Source: Diphasiastrum complanatum
Lineage: Eukaryota; Streptophyta; Lycopodiopsida; Lycopodiales; Lycopodiaceae
Assembly (NCBI GenBank): GCA_029204225.1
Contig: CM055104.1
Location: 51,700,294-51,764,293 of the forward strand
Length of the DNA: 64,000 nt
Direction of reading: 5' to 3'
The position numbers and the translations under genes are program-made. The first letter of the stretch is position 1; each line of letters begins with the position of its first letter. This document shows, one piece after another, positions 25,466 to 37,226 of the stretch. The notes under the pieces were generated by a model, which saw nothing but the letters and a program-made list of their open reading frames with translations, had not been told where the DNA came from and made no database searches.

Positions 25466-26577
25466 TAGTTGGCTACTATTTCTAGTAAGGTTTCCATTTT
25501 TGGTGATATTTGAATGTTTGATCAAGTTCTAGCATGATTATGCATTGTATTGTTGATCAAATCTTACTAACCTTTGTTTTGTGAGTTGAACTTGTGGATC
25601 AAAAGCATATTTCAGGTCTATTGAAGATCAGAGGCTGAGAATAAGCTATTTTGGATCAGATCATACACCTAATCATTTGTTGATTGTGAGGCTTGTGCAT
25701 ATTCAATACTAACAATGTTCAATGTATTGTTGACAATCTCCACTTTTGTGGATGAACACTCTCCTTAAGTGGAAGAACTTTTTCCTTAAGTGGATGAAAA
25801 ATACTCTTTGAGTGATTTTGTATTTCTCCAAAAGGTTGAGCAAAGCTCCCACTTGGATTAAAGATCCCCTTTTGGGTGAACAGATTGTCAACAATCTTTT
25901 GCATAAATTTTGTTGTACTTTGTTGAACATGTAAGTAACTCTCCTTATGTAATTTGATTGGAGCATTTGCTGGAAGGTTTTAACCACTATGCAAATGTGT
26001 TTTCAGGTTCTTAACAGGTTGAGGAACATTCTCATGTGCAGTGATCTTAGATCTACATCTAAACACCAAGATTTGACAAGCTAGTGAAGCTAGTCTTGTG
26101 ATTCACTAAGTGTGCTCTTTCACTCACCTCTAAAACTTGTATTTATCATTTTCTGGAGTTTATAAACTTTTAGAAGTGTGCTTTACATGTGGTTTTACAG
26201 GTTGAATCAATATCTTAGTGTGTTGATCATATGTTGATCAAGTTTGTTCAATTTTAGGTATTCTTGACAGCCTAGTCTTTTGTATTTTGTAAGAACGCAA
26301 GTAACTCATAACTTGATTTGGTCACTTGCTAGAAAGTTTGAGAGCTTAAGCAAGAGTGTGTTCAGGTTGGTTTGAGTTTATAATCCATTCTTAGTGTGTG
26401 CAAAGTGTTGCATGTGTTTCAATCTTCCTTTCTATGCTTGGAAACCAGCCTGGTTCAAGATAGAGGTGTTTTAGGGTCCTAGATCTTCTGAGATCTCTTT
26501 ATCCATCATTTGTTGAGAGAATAGTGAGTGCTAGGTGCATTAGGACAGAGCCTAAAGGTTGAAGAATCATTATATTC

Positions 26578-27296
26578 ATGGCTTCCAATGGTGGGATCAT
26601 GTTAGAAACTAATGATAGGTTGAGTTCATCAAACTACTCTACTTGGAAAGTGAGGATGGAGTCCTTACTTGAGTTGAATGAACTCATGGACATAGTTGCG
26701 GGAACTGAAGAGAGACCACCCACAGCTCAAGAGCAACAAAGGTTTGATAAGAAGGCTAAAAAGGCTCTTCATATAATTAAAATGAATGTTACCAATGAAC
26801 TTCTCAAGGAAGTTGGTAAAAGTCAAAGTGCAAGTGAGGCATGAAATGCCTTGAAGAAGCTCTTTGAATCAAAGTCCACATCTAGGGTATTGACCCTAAG
26901 GAGGCAAATATTTTCTAGTAGACAAAGAGAGGGAGAAAGTGCTCATGCATTTGTCTTGAGGGTTAAGTCCTTAAGTGATGATCTAGCATGCATTGATGAA
27001 AGCATAAAAGATGTTGAAATAGTCCAGGTTATGTTGTATGGTTTGCTAGATGACCTTGTGCAAAGTTTTGCCATTCAAAGAGTCTTGCCAAGTGTGGTTG
27101 ACTTGCAAGAAAATTTATTGGCTGAAGAACATAGGTTGCAATCAAAGCTTGATGGAGCATCCTTGCAAGGTGGAGGTGAAGAGACTTTCTTCACAAAAGG
27201 AAAAGTCAAGGGCAAAGGTAAAGGCAAAGAGAAATGGTCCGAAGGTGGTAACTCGGATCATGATGATCACTCTTCTCTACTTCTTTTAGAAAGAAA
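26578..27296 (+). pseudogene. copia-type element C gag
   Basis: Gag starts at ATG 26578 with RLSSSNYSTWKVRMESLL, the usual copia gag opening (L...NY..W...M...L). An in-frame TGA at 26842 falls where the family has Trp (A-W-x-x-L-x-x-L-F). It continues LKKLFESKSTSR, LTLRRQIFSSRQREGESAHA and VVDLQENLLAEEHRL. A basic Lys/Gly-rich tail (GKVKGKGKGKEKW) precedes a frameshift near 27290. One stop and one shift over 240 codons imply recent decay or possible read-through. Confidence 0.9.
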
Positions 27297-27870
27297 GATA
27301 AGTCAAAGTTCAAGTGCTTTTATTGTGGGATAAAAGGTCATTTTGCAAATGAATGTCATAAGAAACAAAGTAATGAAGGTAGCAAGCAAAACAACTTTTG
27401 TACTTCTAATGAGGATCTAGATTCTTGTGATTCTCTCATTATGTGTTCTTCAAGTCTAATTTCAAGTGGAAGTGACAAGGATTCATGGTGGATAGATAGT
27501 GGATCTAGTTCACACATGACTAGTCACAAGGAGTTCTTTACTTCTTTGATCTCTTATGTTAGAACCAAGAAAGTGGTTCACATGCCAAATGGTAGTGAGT
27601 GTATGATCAAAGGTATTGGCTCAATTCCTATTTGTCTTTCTACTAATATGAATGCAAGGCTTAACGGTGTTCTTTACATTCCTTCACTTTCAAGGAATTT
27701 GCTAAGTGTTGGTCAAATGTTAAAGAAAGGGTACAAGACAAAGTTTGTTGGGGATGTTTGCTTCATTATTAAGGGAGATGTCTTGATTGCTAGGGACAAT
27801 AGACAAGGTAGGCTTTACAAGCTTGATGCATTTGTTATGTCTAACAAGAGGAATGAAATGGATGTTGGTG
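27297..27870 (+). pseudogene. element C zinc knuckle and protease
   Basis: In frame with the following ORF. A CX2CX4HX4C knuckle (CFYCGIKGHFANEC, 27315-27356) is followed by an acidic spacer. The copia retropepsin motif WWIDSGSSSHMT (about 27487-27522) has its catalytic Asp intact, then VVHMPNGSECMIKGIGSI, VLYIPSLSRNLLSVGQM and a linker ending ARDNRQGRLYKLDAF. In normal copia elements the next conserved block is the integrase H..H (W H.R.GH); it is absent here. Confidence 0.9.
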
Positions 27871-29223
27871 GTTCTCTCAACTTTCAAAAGTCAATCCCTA
27901 GAATCAATAAGATTGGTAGATCTTATGCAAAGTCTAAAGAACTTCCTTATGCTAGATCTAGGTTGAGATCTAATGAGCTTCTTGGAGATAGTTATTGTTG
28001 TGCTAACTTGGCAACTTTTGGTGAATCTTTGATCAATGTTTTGGATCCATTGGATCTTGAAGATGGACTAGTGCTACCTACTAGTCAACTGGAGTCATGT
28101 GGTGCTAAATTAGTATCATGTTTGAACTCTAAGGGCAAAGGAAGACTGACTCTTGAGAAAATCCAAGGCATGGATCTTAAATCTCTTCACCAACTCAAAG
28201 GATGCTATGATTGTGGTGGAGTGTTTATGCATGATCAAGATGGCAAAAGGTTGGATGAAGAAGACTACATGGAGTAACTCAAGTGGCAATTTCTTCAAGG
28301 CAAAGAAGATCTCATTGGTGAGCTCATTGAGGTTTGGTTTCAACTCAAATGGGCTGGTTTGATTAGATTTGATACTCAACTTCATCTACTCTACTCCATG
28401 TTGGATAGAATTGTAGAAATGTATCTTTTGGTTTATGATGGTGACATTGTTTTCACTAACTATAGTGAAAGGTTGAAATCAAGCAATGATGAGATCTTGT
28501 GGGATGTTAATCATGTGTTTGAGAGGGAGTATCTTCAGAGGGTCAGATCTGAAGACGTTTATAAATGCAAAGTCCTTGATGTTTTATTGGAAGATCAAGA
28601 TGTTGATCTTGAATTGCTTCATCAACACCAAGAGGCAAGTAGCAATTGGAAGCTAGTCAAAAGCATCAAAGGGGAGCCACATGGGCAAAGCATTTTGGAT
28701 CTGTTTTTACAGGTTCTTGAAGGTTCAAGTAAGGTTCTTGGAGCAGCAAGGAAGTGTCCTTTTACTCTACCTTACTTGTTTAATCTCATGTATGAACATT
28801 GTCATGTCTAATGAGTTGGAATGGTCAAAATTCAATGAAACTAGTTCCATAGTTTTGCATCATTTGGATCTTGGAGATGGAATAGTTATCATTGTTGGTT
28901 TTTATGATCAAGTACATGCATTCATTCAAATATTGAAAGATATTGAAGTCGTCAATATGTTTACTTTTGAACAAAGTTCAAGATCTAGCATCCTAGTGTT
29001 GGCAAATTGGCAAATTGTTGACAATGTAGGATCAAGGGTTGTATGCAAATCTTGTGGAGATACTTCAAGTATTTCAAGTTCAGGTTTGGCTCATTCAAAT
29101 GGAGTAGAGAACACATCATTTTGGCATTCATTCACTCAAGGGCTTTCATGGATTGGAGATCTACAAAGGCAAGGTGGTGATGGAGGGTCATTCATGGAGA
29201 TGGTGCATTCACTATGGGCATAG
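27871..29223 (+). CDS. unrecognised coding stretch replacing integrase/RT in element C
   Basis: After the protease linker the same frame stays open to a TAA at 28275 and beyond it to 28811, then continues after one shift in the next frame (from MSNELEWSKFNETSS at about 28804) to 29223. None of the roughly 440 residues show integrase, reverse-transcriptase or RNase H motifs. Visible features: a CYDCGGVFMHDQDGKRLDEE segment near 28202-28260; amphipathic Leu-rich stretches (LLYSMLDRIVEMYLLVYDGD, LDVLLEDQDVDLELLHQHQE); and an acidic bias. The low stop density over 1.35 kb argues that it was coding recently. It could be a captured host sequence or a lineage-specific element protein. I do not recognise a function. 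Confidence 0.5.
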
Positions 29224-29404
29224 TGGAATGTGGAGGAGGCATGCAAACACTTGTTGGTTACTTTCACTTACAACTTGTTTGCTGCTGATTTACAGAGAAT
29301 TCAAAGGTGGATACATGGAGGAATCCTTTCATTATGATTCTATGTTCTTTTACATGTATCTTGTTTACCATTCTATGTAAAATGGTAATTCTCTATGTCG
29401 GCTG
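29224..29404. other. junction between element C and minus-strand ORF
   Basis: Short AT-rich segment after the unrecognised element C coding region. I could not match it to the putative 5' LTR of element C, so the 3' LTR is missing or cut by the neighbouring insertion. Confidence 0.4.
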
Positions 29405-31717
29405 CTATTCCAATGCAAGTATTTTGTCCAACTCTTTGTCAGCCTCTATCTCAGGGGTCTTGAACTTAAGGACCCATCCACCATGCGAGGACTCATGCGG
29501 ATGTTGCGATAAGAAGCTCTGGATCTGGTCCTCGACGTTGATGGGCCTTTTGAATAGTTGTATGGTCCTTGATGAGGATGAACTCGTTTGCACTGTCGGT
29601 AAAATTGGCAGTTGTTCTGGTATGTCTGGAGCTCCCCCCTGGTCCATGCCCGAATCTAGTCTTGTATCCATTGGTACATCTTCTTGGCGCGTAGGGGAGA
29701 CTCGCGGCATGACCGGTACGGGGATTTGTGGTCCGGCTTTCAATACCTGAGCGGCTGCTTTTTCATAGGCGTTGATGGTTTCCTTAGCCTTGGCCAACTC
29801 AGTTGAAGCTGCTCCTTTGAACCTGTCAAAGCGGCCTTAGAATCCCTAAAGATCCACTTTGTACGTTTCCACTTTCTTGAACAAATACGCGATCTTTGTC
29901 GGTGTGACCGGATGATCTGGTATCTGTGTCTGGAGATACGCATCACGCTCAAGGGTGATCGCATCCAATTCACCTTAGAAACGCATGCGATCCTGCTCCG
30001 CCACCTACAATTGACTCTTTAGTAGTTGCACATGTTGTTTTGCATCCTACACGACCTTATCCACCTGATCTTGTGCGGTTGTCAGGGCATTTTGCATGGA
30101 GCTGACGTATCCTTCCAAGCGATCAGCCTATTGCTGGGCCATATTCTTTTCAACTTCATATTTGACTTTGTGCTGCTTGGCGATCTTCAAGTCTCGATCC
30201 AGCTGGACAATCTTCTGGCTGATGAGCGTGTTTTCCGATCCCAGATCTGAAATTCTTTGCTCTATTTCTTTTTTCTTGTCAAGCATAGACTGGATAACTT
30301 GCACAAGGCTTGAGACCAAACCAAGAGCATCACCAGAATCTACTATCACGAAGGCGACAACAGCAGGAGGACATGATGGTACTGTCCTTGGTTGGCGTGA
30401 AATAGATGCCGGTACTTCTTCTTCTTCAAAATGTCTTCTTCCTCAAAACCCTCAAGCACGGTGGCATCGAACTGCTTCAGTGATTTCACAGCTTGGTCAA
30501 CCCGAAGTGTGATTGGGGCATCTTCAGCTTGAAATTGCTGGCTTGAGTCTTCAACACCAACAGTAGTGTCATGGATTTGTTCGAATCCTCTTCCAGAGGA
30601 TTGGAGTTCAAAGGGCGCAGGGCTCTGGGGCATCTCAAAAATTTCAGCGGCCCCAAGGGGGTCGGAATCATCGAACATATCCATGAAATACTGCGTGTTT
30701 GGGGAAGTAGCTTTGGTGTGCGGGGGTGAGGCGGCCTGGGCAGCTGTGAAGAGAATGGTAGTCCCAATGGTCATAGACTGCCCTTGTGTGGAAGCAGAGG
30801 CGAGGGAAGCATCAGAGGTGAGGAGAATAGGAAGTTCAGTGCGAACAGCAGCAGGGGGCGGAAGTGCAGCTGACGATGTATGCCTAGTGCGACGTCGTGA
30901 CGTGGAAGGCGAGTTAGGAATGACAATCTCGCTGCGTGGATGACATCGATTATGTGAACTCGAGGCTTGGTGAGACGACTCGGGCGGTGCTTCTTCATAT
31001 ACTGAAAGCACAGAATCCAGGTGGAAGCCATGGATTTTGTTTTCTAGGTGAGAAGCGGCTAGAAGAGACAACAAAGAGCCAGCAGCGAACTGCTGCTTAG
31101 TATTGCCCTTAATAGCTCGTTTGAGCTCACCAGAAACAGTCTTGAACCAATTATATGGTTCAAGAAGGGCTTTGGCCAACTTGGTATATGACTCAACTAT
31201 CCTATGGAGGATTTGTGAAGTGATGCGGTCTTTCCTGAGGTTGCCAACCATTAGAAAGTTGCTCAGTAGCTGGGCAGCAGCGTGTATGGAAGGCTCAGTA
31301 ATGGCATCAAGGAGGTATCCGTCGTTGGTCCAGTGCAAATCATTGGTGAGGTCGATGTATGGCTTTATGGCCTGTTTGGCCTGCTTATGGTTGGGTGAGG
31401 CTTGGGTACCTCACGCTATACCTATGGCTGCAAGGGCGGCCTCAGTGACGCGCACCTTTGTGGGTTGCTCCCTGAAAGGTGATATAAAATTTGGATTTCT
31501 CTTCTTTCCACGTACTGAAGGCAAGAGTGATGAAATCCATGTTGATTTTGCCAGAAAAGACTCTCTCATGAATACCCATTGCAGTGAGCAGAGGCTCCGC
31601 AAGGGTCATCCACTGAGTGACTATGCTTGCGCTAGGAAGGATCATGATGTCCGTTGCAGATGGGACATCACGATGGATAGTATAACGTGGAGACTGGGAA
31701 GTATCTATAGAAGACAT
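29405..31717 (-). pseudogene. large gag-like ORF with coiled-coil C-terminus
   Basis: One long minus-strand coding region in three registers. 31717-31442 begins MSSIDTSQSPRYTIHRDVPS and contains IVTQWMTLAEPLLTAMGIHE. 31338-30346 has a helical part (SNFLMVGNLRKDRITSQILH) then a Ser/Pro/Thr-rich centre. 30349-29405 is one frame broken by four TAG and two TAA codons; it is heptad-like (KKKEIEQRISDLGSENTLIS, DRDLKIAKQHKVKYEVEKN, TELAKAKETINAYEKAAAQV), then Pro-rich, and ends DKELDKILALE. There is no catalytic motif. Its start lies about 130 bp inside a gypsy B LTR, so it may be that family's gag or an extra ORF. A decayed host coiled-coil gene is the alternative. Confidence 0.6.
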
Positions 31718-31859
31718 GATGAGCAGAAAAGAAATGTAAGACGCGAAAACGTATATCAGAAAGCAGTTCAGGAAGTTTGGAAGGCTAAAGCGTGGGAAAA
31801 TTTTGCAAGAGCTTTGCTAGCACAAGTGAGGAATGAATCGAATTCAGCCAACTTATAGG

Positions 31860-32508
31860 TGAATTTGGTGGGTCCATTACACTGAATATTAGTTTGGCTG
31901 ATCAGTTCAGAACCAAAATTTGTAGACATGTATAGTACTGTGAAAATAGACTATAAAAATCTCGACGAAGGTTTTTGGGGATCTGAACCTATCAGATGAA
32001 CATTTTCTAGGCCTGACGAAGGATGAACCTTCACCCAAGAGGGTCCTTCGCCTAGGTACTGTCATAAATGCATTTTTTCAAGATCTGAGGCTATGTGCAA
32101 CCTAATTTTGACATTTTAAGATCATCTAGCAAGTCGTCGAAGGTTCATAATGATGGTAAGGTGCTTGACAAAGGTTCCCAAAATGACATATTACTGATTC
32201 TTCGTCTGACTCAAAAAATGGATTTTTTTTGGATAGGAACCTTCGCCCAACTCAAATTAGATAAATTTGAAGTGGATGTACAGTATGGAGGCTCAGCGAA
32301 GGTCTCTGATATTGTATAGGCCAAATATGACCAAAACAATGATTTGCTAAGTCAATACTGTTTTTTCTTTTTCCCATGCTGATGACTTTTTTGACTTTTG
32401 CTCATCAGTCTTTTTTCAATTTTTTTTTTACTATCTTTTTCACACAAAAACTGAACAAATGAAATATTGAAAACAACAAATTGAAAAACAAATAAAATTT
32501 AAAAAACA
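31860..32508 (-). repeat. gypsy B LTR
   Basis: Begins directly after the integrase stop: on the minus strand TGTTTTTTAAATTTTATTTG starts at 32508, ten bases after the coding end. It contains about eight CGAAGGTT-type words in both orientations (31955-32305), as at 18.1-18.9 kb. The inner end towards 31860 is not fixed. No primer site is visible on the 31.8-kb side. Confidence 0.6.
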
Positions 32509-32517
32509 TCCTTGAGA

Positions 32518-33507
32518 TCAAGCTGGTTGGTCTGGCGGAGCCGGCTGCCAAAACTTGCGTAATCGGCTGCCATTCACCGGAGTATCAAATCGTGTTCCAT
32601 CCAAGTGCTCAAAAATTACTGCGCCACAGTTCAAGATTTCCTTCACTTTATATGGGCCTTCACCGGTAAACTTCAATTTTTCTTTGATCATCTTGGTTTT
32701 GTACATCAATGCAAGATCTCCTGCTTTCAGATCCTTTTTGTGCAATCGACGATCATGCCATGCCTTCCGGCGGGCTTTCTCTGCTGCTAAGGCATGAACT
32801 GCCATCAATTGGGTTTCACATAATTTGTGCAACGCTTCATGATGTAGTTGTAAAGACTTATCATCATTTAACCGTTCGGTTGTCGCTATGTGTAAAGATG
32901 GGATTAAAAATTCAATCGGCATGACAACATCTTGACCATAGACCAGTTGAAAGGGTGTTTGATTTGTACTATTTTTGTAAGCGGTTCTGAATGCCCATAA
33001 TGCTGCATACAGTTTATGTTCCCAATCAGACCGACTCGCTTCAAATGTCTTTGTCATAATGGTGCAAAGAATTTTATTGGAAGATTCAACTTGGCCATTC
33101 CCTCTAGGATGGTAGGGAGTGCCAAATCTGTGTATATCAAAAACATCTTCCAGTAAACACTTTATTGTTTGATTAACAAAGTGTGTACCCTGGTCACTGA
33201 CAATCTCAATCAAACATCCAAATCTGATTATAATATTTTCATACAGAAACTTGGCCGTAGATTTCGCATCAGCAACTTTGAAAGCTTTGGCTTCAACCCA
33301 CTTGGTCATATAATCAGTTGCTACGATAATGTATCGGGCCTGAGATTCTTGCACGGCAGGATGAATAGGACCAACATAATCCAGTCCTCATTTTTCAAAC
33401 GGTGCTTGCAATAAAATCGGATGCAAGAGTTCATAGTTTTGTCGAGTAAGTCGTCTTGCTCGCTGGCAAACATCACATGTCTGAATGAAGTGTCCTCCAC
33501 CCATGCT
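32518..33507 (-). pseudogene. gypsy B copy 2 integrase, C-terminal two-thirds
   Basis: An open frame of 278 codons from 33354 to 32518 plus an upstream fragment. The core has YIIVATDYMTKWVEAKAF, IVSDQGTHFVNQTIKC and GNGQVESSNKIL (Glu), so the full D,D,E triad is present. It continues LWAFRTAYKNSTNQTPFQL, VYGQDVVMPIEFLIPSLHI and the C-terminal domain (LKAGDLALMYKTKM, KFTGEGPYKVKEIL, NGSRLRKFW). Against copy 1, about 90 bp is deleted around 33487 and the copy breaks at 33507. The main frame is still open, so this is the best-preserved piece of the family. Confidence 0.92.
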
Positions 33508-34330
33508 CCATTTCTTATGATGCAACTATCAAGAGGGAGTTTGCTAAATTTTGTGGTGTGATCATTAAGAGGCAGTCTTGTGATGCTTTGATAAAATACA
33601 AAAATTTGATGATTTGTGAATCTCCATTAGATAGATAGCATGTCATTAGTTTATGCATGAAAAATCTATCTACTTGCTCTCAGATTTTAGGCAAGTATCC
33701 ATTTGTTGGATGATGGTGTTTTTTCATGTTGTGAGGCAATTTGTGAACATATTATGAGAATAAGTGAATCATCCTCCAAGGACACTTATATCCATAGGGA
33801 TGTATTTAGCCTCATTAGATCTAAGATTAGCATGGAAATCAAGCATGAAGAAATAATGCAAAATTTTTGTTATTTTAGCATGCATAGTCTTTCTAATCTT
33901 GATATGTCTAATCTCAAATCTTGGCAACATGATGATGGATCTTGGTGATCCTTATGAGTCAAAAAAGAATCTTGATTTCCTCATGAAGTTGCAGCTATTT
34001 TCAAGGAGGAGCTTTGGAATCAATCATGTTCTTCAAGTCATGGAAGAAATCAATGGTCCTCAAATGGTGGAAAACTCTTCTTGGTGCTTGGAAATGTTTT
34101 CCAATCGAGGAAGCTACGGTCATATCTATGGTGATCTTGTTGCAATCTCAAGTTTATTGGCTTGTTTTCTCACCAAATCCATGCCAAAGAATTCACATGA
34201 GAAGCTATTTTTGGCTACTTAAGTTTTGGAGAGAACTAGCATACTTATCGAGGTGTGAAAAATACGCAAAATTTAGCTTGATTATTTTTCATTTTCATTA
34301 CAAATGTAAATCACACATGTGAGGAGCATG
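33508..34330 (+). other. unclassified plus-strand open frames
   Basis: Beyond the gypsy B break, three frames appear coding-like: about 33521-33645 (REFAKFCGVIIKRQSCDALI), 33703-33948 (EEIMQNFCYFSMHSLSNLDM), and overlapping frames 33899-34322 (INHVLQVMEEINGPQMVEN). No family is recognised. The composition recalls the unrecognised part of element C, but I cannot align them by eye. Confidence 0.3.
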
Positions 34331-34878
34331 TTCCCACGAGTGAGTAGTAGGCCTAGTTGCATTATTTAATTCATGTCATAAAATAGCTTGTTTCTTGAAG
34401 CAATGTGAAATTAGACAAAAGCCAATCAAGTAGTAGCATGCCAAGTGTCATCATATGGATGAACCTCATTCTCCTCATGACTCCCATATTTTTTGTAATG
34501 ATTGATTTTGAGATTCGATATGTTTTTGCAAGATTACAACAAAAGTATGCAAAATTGAAAATGATATGGCAAGTTGACACAATATTATCAAGTTGTGTTA
34601 TCATTTAACTTTCAATAGACAATCATGAGAATAAACCTATTCATAAAAGAGTATGTTATCACATGATATCTCATAGATGAATGAAGTCATATAAATAACC
34701 TACATATAAGGAATCAATTTCTTTGCAATCCATCGTGAGAATGGCCAAAGGTTCCCAAACCTCTCCCATGTACTTTAGAAACCCAAAGTTTCTAGGCTGA
34801 CAAGGCCAATATGGATTGTTATATGTGTGACCATCAAAAATTGCATTAGTGACCAAGCCTTTGAAAGCACCCAGTTTC
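34331..34878. other. stretch without a recognised gene
   Basis: AT-rich, no motif. A 77-codon frame at 34371-34604 (minus) has no known domain. Confidence 0.4.
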
Positions 34879-34892
34879 CATTAACTAGACTT

Positions 34893-34980
34893 ACACCCAA
34901 CGGGGTTGGCTCAACTGATTAGCTTGGCATCCAAAGTTTCTTTGGTCCCAGGTTCGAGCCTCCCCTTGGAAACCAAGAAG
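34893..34980 (+). mobile_element. tRNA-derived short retroposon (SINE-like) with 14-bp TSD
   Basis: An 88-bp sequence with polymerase III promoter boxes: an A-box-like GGTTGGCTCAACTGAT (about 34905-34920) and a B-box GGTTCGAGCC (34951-34960). These sit in a tRNA-like layout ending CCCCTTGG and a purine-rich tail AAACCAAGAAG. It is flanked by a perfect 14-bp duplication, CATTAACTAGACTT, at 34879-34892 and 34981-34994, the mark of LINE-machinery insertion. It is not a functional tRNA: the acceptor stem and anticodon arm do not pair well by eye. Confidence 0.8.
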
Positions 34981-35065
34981 CATTAACTAGACTTGGCCTC
35001 ATTTTAGGCATGAATCTTTCATATACATTTAGAAAATATTTTCATCCATCAATACTCTTTGGCAA

Positions 35066-35953
<888 letters not shown>

Positions 35954-35960
<7 letters not shown>

Positions 35961-36603
35961 CCAATTGTCTTTCTTTGCTTGACAAAGAGTGGCTTGTCGA
36001 GCGGTTTCGTGAGCAGCTCTGCAATCATATTTTCTGATTTTATATACTGGATCTGGAGCTCTCCTTTTGAGATCAAATCTCGAATGTGATGGTACTTCAG
36101 AGGTATGTGCTTTGTCTTTGAATGGAAGACAGGATCTCGGGACAGATAGATGGCACTTTGAGAGTCCATCATCATCGTGTTTGGCCCCTCTCGTGGTATC
36201 CCGATTGCCTCCAGCATCATCTGTAGCCACACTACCTCATTCGCGACCTTTGAAGCTATGATATATTCAACTTCGCAAGAGGATTGAGCCACCAAGGTTT
36301 GCTTTTTGCATATCCAGCTGATTGCAGCTCCGCACGCTATTGTACATCCTCCAGTAATGGACTTGATGTCATATTTGCAGCTCGCCCAGCTTGCATCACT
36401 GTAGTGGTGCAGCTCGGATCCTTTTTCTTTGTTTTCAGCTCTGTAGGTTAATCTCACATTATGGGTACCTTTCAGATACTGTAGGATTTGTTTTGCCATT
36501 TGCCAATGTGTCATGCCAGGATTGGAAGTGAATTGGCTCAAGGCATAAACAGAGAAAGCCAGATCGGGTCTAGTACAAATTGTCAAGTACATCAGACTAT
36601 CGA
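35954..36603 (-). pseudogene. copia D RNase H
   Basis: Open frame of 212 codons from 36592. RPDLAFSVYALSQFTSNPGM and THWQMAKQILQYLKGT lead to RNase H: ELHHYSDASWAS (Asp), SSCEVEYIIAS (Glu) and MMMDSQSAIYLSRDPVFHSK (Asp), then ENMIAELLTKPLDKPLF. The catalytic set is intact and the frame runs to the LTR. It is the least damaged domain of this element after the integrase. Confidence 0.92.
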
Positions 36604-37226
36604 TTAAGTTCTAGTAGGGGATATAGATGTCATCCTCTGTTCTTCTTCTTCCGTTTTTGGGCAATCTTGCTTCGTGAGCTTGGCTCCAGCTATCATTGGT
36701 GTGGCCTTTTCTTTGTAGTCCATCATGTGGTACTGCTTTAGCACCTTTCTGGCATATTCTGACTGACTCGAGTGTATTTGCCCTTTGTTCGATCTTTTCT
36801 GATCTCTAGCCCTAGGCATTTTGTTGCTTCTCCGAGATCTGTGATTTTGTAGCTTTCAAAAATCTGACCGTAGATGCATCTCTGCAATCGACAGACATAT
36901 TGTCTGTTGTCGGGGTCTTCATAGCCTTTATGTTGCTTCATGAAGATTTCCTACTCTAGATCTCCATGGAGAAAGCTGTTTTCACGTCAATCTGGTGAAT
37001 TTTCAAATTGTACTGTGTGGCGTATGCAAGGAGTAGCCTTATGCTTGTCATCTTAACCATGGACGAATATGTGTCGAAATGATCGACACCATATCTCTGC
37101 GTGTAGCCCTGACTTTGTAGTGGCCAATGGTGCCATCTGATTTCATCTTTTTCTTATACACCCACTTGCAGTCGACTATCTTTCTGTTTTCTGGCAGTGG
37201 CTCTAATGTCCATGCCTAGCTTCGCC
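36604..37226 (-). pseudogene. copia D reverse transcriptase, active-site block deleted
   Basis: The fingers are readable (KIVDCKWVYKKKMKSDGTIG; then after a shift YGVDHFDTYSSMVKMTSIRL and KIHQIDVKTAF). The sequence passes from RLQRCIYG directly to FESYKITDLGEATKCLGLEI at about 36860. In intact copia elements about 80 residues, including YVDD, lie between these blocks. Without them the enzyme cannot work. Downstream, YARKVLKQYHMMDYKEKATP is normal. Confidence 0.88.

Noticed and set aside
30026..31858. Plus-strand frames up to 251 codons
   Set aside because: They are antisense to the better-supported minus-strand coiled-coil/gag-like ORF; no motif on the plus strand.
34893..34980. Functional tRNA gene
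   Set aside because: B-box is good, but the acceptor and anticodon stems do not pair by eye, and the perfect flanking duplication marks a retroposon.
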